Source of the DNA: Flavobacteriales bacterium
Lineage (GTDB): Bacteria; Bacteroidota; Bacteroidia; Flavobacteriales_F; PHOS-HE28
Reading direction: 5' to 3'
Length of the DNA stretch: 64,000 nt
Assembly: GCA_016702645.1 (NCBI GenBank)
Contig: JADJDP010000003.1
Coordinates: 62,001 to 126,000 of the forward strand
Shown: piece by piece, positions 60,665 through 64,000 of the stretch
Position numbering within the stretch: position 1 is the stretch's first letter
How the letters are laid out: each line of letters begins with the position of its first letter
Notes under the pieces: generated by a model
What the model was told of the DNA's origin: nothing
The model's database searches: none
Seen by the model: only the letters and a program-made list of their open reading frames with translations
Position numbers and translations under genes: made by a program

Positions 60665-62973
60665 ATGTGGACACCTTGGTATCGCGGTGGAATTGGTGCT
60701 GACGGAACGGGTTACGGACGCTTGCGGCTTCTTTCCCTTTTCCAAGTATTAGCGACTTCGCTGGCGGTGTGCCTCAAGTGCATGTGAAGGTCCTGGATGC
60801 CCACACCGGCGAAGCCGTCCCCTACGGACATGTAGCCTATGGCCCACTTACCAACGGCCCGGTGCAAATGGCGGTTACGAACCCGGGCGGCGAGACCAGC
60901 TTGCCGTTGACAGCGGTCGACCTGGCGAAGGGGGTCGTTCTGCGGATCTCCTTTGTTGGCTTCACCACGATCACGGATACGCTCTTCAGCAATGCCCCGG
61001 TGAGCTTTGGATTGGTTCGCGATCCGCTCGCGCTGGATGATCTGGTCGTTACGGGCCAATATGCGCCTGGTACCACCGAGGCGGCCGTTCATAAGCTGCG
61101 CGTGATCGACAGCCAGCAGATCCGTCGGATGGCGGCCAACAACCTGGGCGATGCCTTGCGGAACCAGCTCAACATCCGCCTTTCGCAGGACAATGTGCTC
61201 GGCTCCTCGCTTTCCATGCAGGGCTTGAGCGGAGAGAACGTGAAGGTGCTCATCGATGGAGTCCCGGTGGTGGGCAGGCAGAACGGCAATGTGGACCTCT
61301 CGCAGATCGACCTCACGGGCATCGAGCGCATCGAGCTCATTGAAGGTCCGCTGAGCGTGAACTATGGAACGAATGCGCTGGCAGGAACCATCAACCTCAT
61401 CACACGCAAGAACAATTCGGCGCCCTCCAGCGTGAAGGTGAGCGCGTACAGCGAGCATATCGGTCGTTTGAACACCACGGTGGGAGGGTCAAGGCGCTGG
61501 GGGCGGAACAACGTCGTCCTTTCGGCAGGTCGCAACTTCTTCGCCGGTTGGGATCCGCAACAGGAGGGTGTTCCCAGCTTTTCGGCACAACCGGCGGACA
61601 CCAGTCGCTTCCAACAGTGGAAGCCGCGTGAGCAATATTTCGGCAGGCTGAACTATCGCTGGAGCGGCGACGACTGGAGCTTGGGCTACAAGGCAGAAGC
61701 GATGCACGATCGCATCCTCGATCGTGGCCGTCCGCGTGCCCCGTACTATGAGACCGCCTTCGATGCCGCGTACGTGACGCTTCGGCTCGACAATGCCGTA
61801 TTCGCTGAACGCCGCTTTGAGAAAGGACAACGCATCAATGCACAGGCCGCGCACAACCTTTACACACGTACACGCAACACGTGGCTGCGCGACCTCACCA
61901 CGCTCGGCGAGGAACTCTCCACGCAACCGGGCATGCAGGACACCACGCGCTTCAGCCTCACCAACGTGCGGGCGACATTCGCTTCTTCACCCGATAGTTC
62001 GCGGCTCTCCTACGAACTAGGCACCGACCTCCACTACGAGACCGGCGCAGGTGAACGCATCGGTGGTGGATCCCAGGAGATCGGGGACTATGCGGTCTTC
62101 GCGAGTGCTGAGTACAAGCCGGTCCGTGATGTCACCATCCGTCCGGGTGCGCGCTATGCCTACAACACGCGCTACGGTGCTCCGCTGATCCCCTCGCTGA
62201 ATGTCCGCTGGCAATTCACGGATGGATTCACGCTGCGTGGCTCCTATGCCCAGGGCTTCCGTGCGCCATCGCTCAAGGAACTCTACTTCTACTTCGTGGA
62301 CGTGAACCACGACATCGTTGGCAATGAGGACTTGAAGGCCGAACGTTCGCACAGTGCTGTGGTGGGCTTGAGCTACCGTCATGCAAGGGAGAACTCGGTG
62401 TACACCAGCGAGATCAACGGCTTCTACAACGATGTGAACGATCTGATCACGCTCGCACAGATCACGGGCACCCGGTTCAGCTATGAGAACGTCGGTCGCC
62501 TGCGCACTGCCGGTGGAAGTATTGGAGCGGGTTGGGACAATGGGCATTGGATCGTTTCCGTGGGTGCGTCGCTCACTGCCCGTTGCGATGCGTTCGCGGA
62601 TGAGAATGACGAGCCTTGGCTGCTCACGAACGAACTCCGTGGTTCGCTCACCAAGGAATGGCGACGCCTGGGTTGGAGCGGCTCCGTGTTCTGGAAGTAC
62701 CAGGGCGAGCAAGTGAACTACGTGCTTGATCCGGATGGCGCTGTCGCACGAGGATCCATTGAGGCCTTCCAGATGGCCGATGCTTCGTTGACGAAGCAGT
62801 TGTGGGACAAGCGCCTTGCGCTCACCGCAGGATGCAAGGACCTTTTCGATGTGCAGAACCTCAATTCCACCATGAGCGGTGGTGTGCATGATGGTGGTGG
62901 TGCGAGCGTGCCCATGACCACGGGCCGCACCTACTTCCTGCGGTTGGAACTCGAACTGAAGGGCAAGGGATGA
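60665..62973 (+). CDS. TonB-dependent receptor (heme/iron uptake), one frameshift in the leader
   Basis: A TonB-dependent outer-membrane receptor. A hydrophobic LRLLSLFQVLATSLA, in the frame of the preceding gene, is the likely signal peptide (from ATG 60665). With one missing G near 60763 it joins the mature frame GVPQVHVKVLDAHTGEAVPYGHVAY (a carboxypeptidase-regulatory-like domain). Then comes the plug (GDALRNQLNIRLSQDNVLGSS...VKVLIDGVPVVGRQNG...IELIEGPLSVNYGTNALAGTINLITRK) and a 22-strand-like barrel ending TYFLRLELELKGKG. The uncorrected frame opens at GTG 60769. Its position between HemS and HmuY-type proteins indicates heme as the ligand. Confidence 0.85.
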
Positions 62974-63935
62974 AGAACGCCACCGCATACCTCGCTGCGT
63001 TGCTCCTGCTCGCGGGTTGCATGAAGGACGAATTGCCGGTTCCTGCGGCGCCGCGTGGTGATGCGAGCAGCCACCAAGTGTGCATGGGTAGCGGTTACTC
63101 ACAACAGCTTTGGTTCGATCTGGGGACGGGAGCGGTGGTGAACGAGAACACCCGAGCCGACTGGGACCTTGCGCTGGAAAGCAACGTCGACGGCTGGCGC
63201 GTGATGCTGAACGGTGCACGGCTCATGACCGCATGGAACATCGGGTCGGTGGATATCACCTTGGCGCACGACACGCTTGGCATGTATGCAGGTCGTCGTA
63301 TCGACGCACCGAGCGGGGATCGCGACAGCACCGCCGTGGGCGATTGGCGTAACACGGGCAACGTCTACATCGTGGACCTGGGCTACTCTTCCAGTGGCTC
63401 GCTGCTCGGTCAGCGCAAGGTTCGCTTCCTCTCCGTGGACGGTTCCGCTTTCACGCTGGAGTCCACGGCCTTGGACGGCAGCAATCATCGTTCAGCGATC
63501 GTGACCAAGGATCCCACGCGCGGCTTCACCTATTTCAGTTTCGACAACGGAACCGTTCCCATCGAACCGCCCATGGGAACCTGGGATCTGCTATTCACCC
63601 AGTACACGCACCAGTTCTACGATCCCTACCTCCCTTACCTCGTGAACGGTGTGCTGGTGGATGGTTCCCGCACACGGGTGGCGCGCATCGTCGATCGCGA
63701 CTTTGCATCGGTCAGCCTCACGGATACGCTGACCTTCCCCTTCGAGCGGAAGCGGAACACCATCGGATACGATTGGAAGTACTACTCCTTCGAGACCAGC
63801 GCCTACACCATGGTGCCCGATCTCAGCTACATCGTTCAGGATTCCGAGGGCTACTTCTACAAGCTGCGCTTCCTGGAGTTCTACGGTCCTCAGGGGCAGT
63901 CGGGCTGTCCGCTCTTCGAGACGGTGCCGCTCTAA
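62970..63935 (+). CDS. HmuY-like lipoprotein
   Basis: This 321-residue lipoprotein begins MKNATAYLAALLLLAGCMKDE (lipobox AGC). It shares HmuY-family blocks with the 58177 protein: ADWDLALESN, GTWDLLFTQYTHQFYDPYL, NTIGYDWKYYSFETSAYTMVPDLSYIVQDSEGYFYKLRFLEFYG. It starts inside the receptor's stop (ATGA overlap), so it is translated together with the receptor. It probably extracts heme from the environment or from the secreted paralogue and passes it to the receptor. Confidence 0.82.
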   Translation: MKNATAYLAALLLLAGCMKDELPVPAAPRGDASSHQVCMGSGYSQQLWFDLGTGAVVNENTRADWDLALESNVDGWRVMLNGARLMTAWNIGSVDITLAHDTLGMYAGRRIDAPSGDRDSTAVGDWRNTGNVYIVDLGYSSSGSLLGQRKVRFLSVDGSAFTLESTALDGSNHRSAIVTKDPTRGFTYFSFDNGTVPIEPPMGTWDLLFTQYTHQFYDPYLPYLVNGVLVDGSRTRVARIVDRDFASVSLTDTLTFPFERKRNTIGYDWKYYSFETSAYTMVPDLSYIVQDSEGYFYKLRFLEFYGPQGQSGCPLFETVPL

Positions 63936-64000
63936 GGCCCCATCTCCTCGCCACCAGAGCCAGGCTCTTGTCGCTGGTTGTTGCGGCGGCGGAAGAGCGA

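Overview
The window is chromosomal DNA from a GC-rich member of the Bacteroidota, most likely Flavobacteriales-like. The lineage evidence is: gliding genes gldB-gldC, secreted proteins ending in type IX secretion (T9SS) sorting domains, CHU_C-type C-terminal domains, a Bacteroidota-type Mrp and dihydroorotase, a two-subunit 2-oxoglutarate:ferredoxin oxidoreductase, and TAnnTTTG-like promoter elements close to start codons. No rRNA, tRNA, CRISPR array, insertion sequence or prophage was recognised.

Layout. 0-5.6 kb: end of a CHU_C adhesin, then a tight run of polyprenol-phosphate mannose synthase-like GT2, dihydroorotase and a DUF4296 lipoprotein, a convergent NAD-dependent epimerase, and tyrS. 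5.6-16.1 kb: LuxE-like acyltransferase, lipoprotein, sensor kinase, secreted nuclease, glycosyltransferase, trmB, an MGMT-like protein without the active cysteine, mrp plus a NifU-type scaffold, and korAB. 16.1-17.5 kb: an ECF sigma factor and an anti-sigma-like membrane protein with a CHU_C-like outer domain. 17.8-25.4 kb: a little-understood accessory cluster (two outer-membrane proteins, radical SAM/SPASM-like enzyme, 540-aa lipoprotein, HTH regulator, interrupted barrel protein). 25.4-30 kb: nadE, a porin-like barrel, gldB, gldC, yihA and an alpha/beta hydrolase. 30.3-46.4 kb: a complete dcw cluster (mraZ, rsmH, ftsL-like, ftsI, murE, mraY, murD, an extra MurD-C-domain protein, ftsW, murG, murC, ftsQ, ftsA, ftsZ), mostly with 1-11 nt overlaps and evidently one operon for peptidoglycan precursor synthesis and septation. 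46.5-52.7 kb: YqeY, a decayed FISUMP gene, a ParE-type toxin-antitoxin pair, a two-component system interrupted by a poly-G tract, and a GT39 mannosyltransferase-like protein. 52.8-58 kb: one giant T9SS protein built from 116-residue tandem repeats. 58-64 kb: a heme-uptake locus (two HmuY-like proteins, HemS-type protein, TonB receptor), with a shared two-dyad operator in front of its first two transcription units.

Sequence quality matters here. At least a dozen reading-frame interruptions occur, mostly single-base indels in short homopolymers. They hit even essential tyrS, and they cluster at 5.1-5.4 kb and 46.8-60.8 kb. With the artificial-looking poly-G block and the deletion-ridden repeat copies, this points to incompletely polished long-read consensus rather than widespread gene decay. 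Interrupted genes are given below with their reconstructed spans.

The most interesting signals are the heme-locus operator pair, the stand-alone MurD C-terminal domain inside the dcw cluster, small palindromic repeats inserted in frame in korB and the epimerase, and the anti-sigma/CHU_C fusion.
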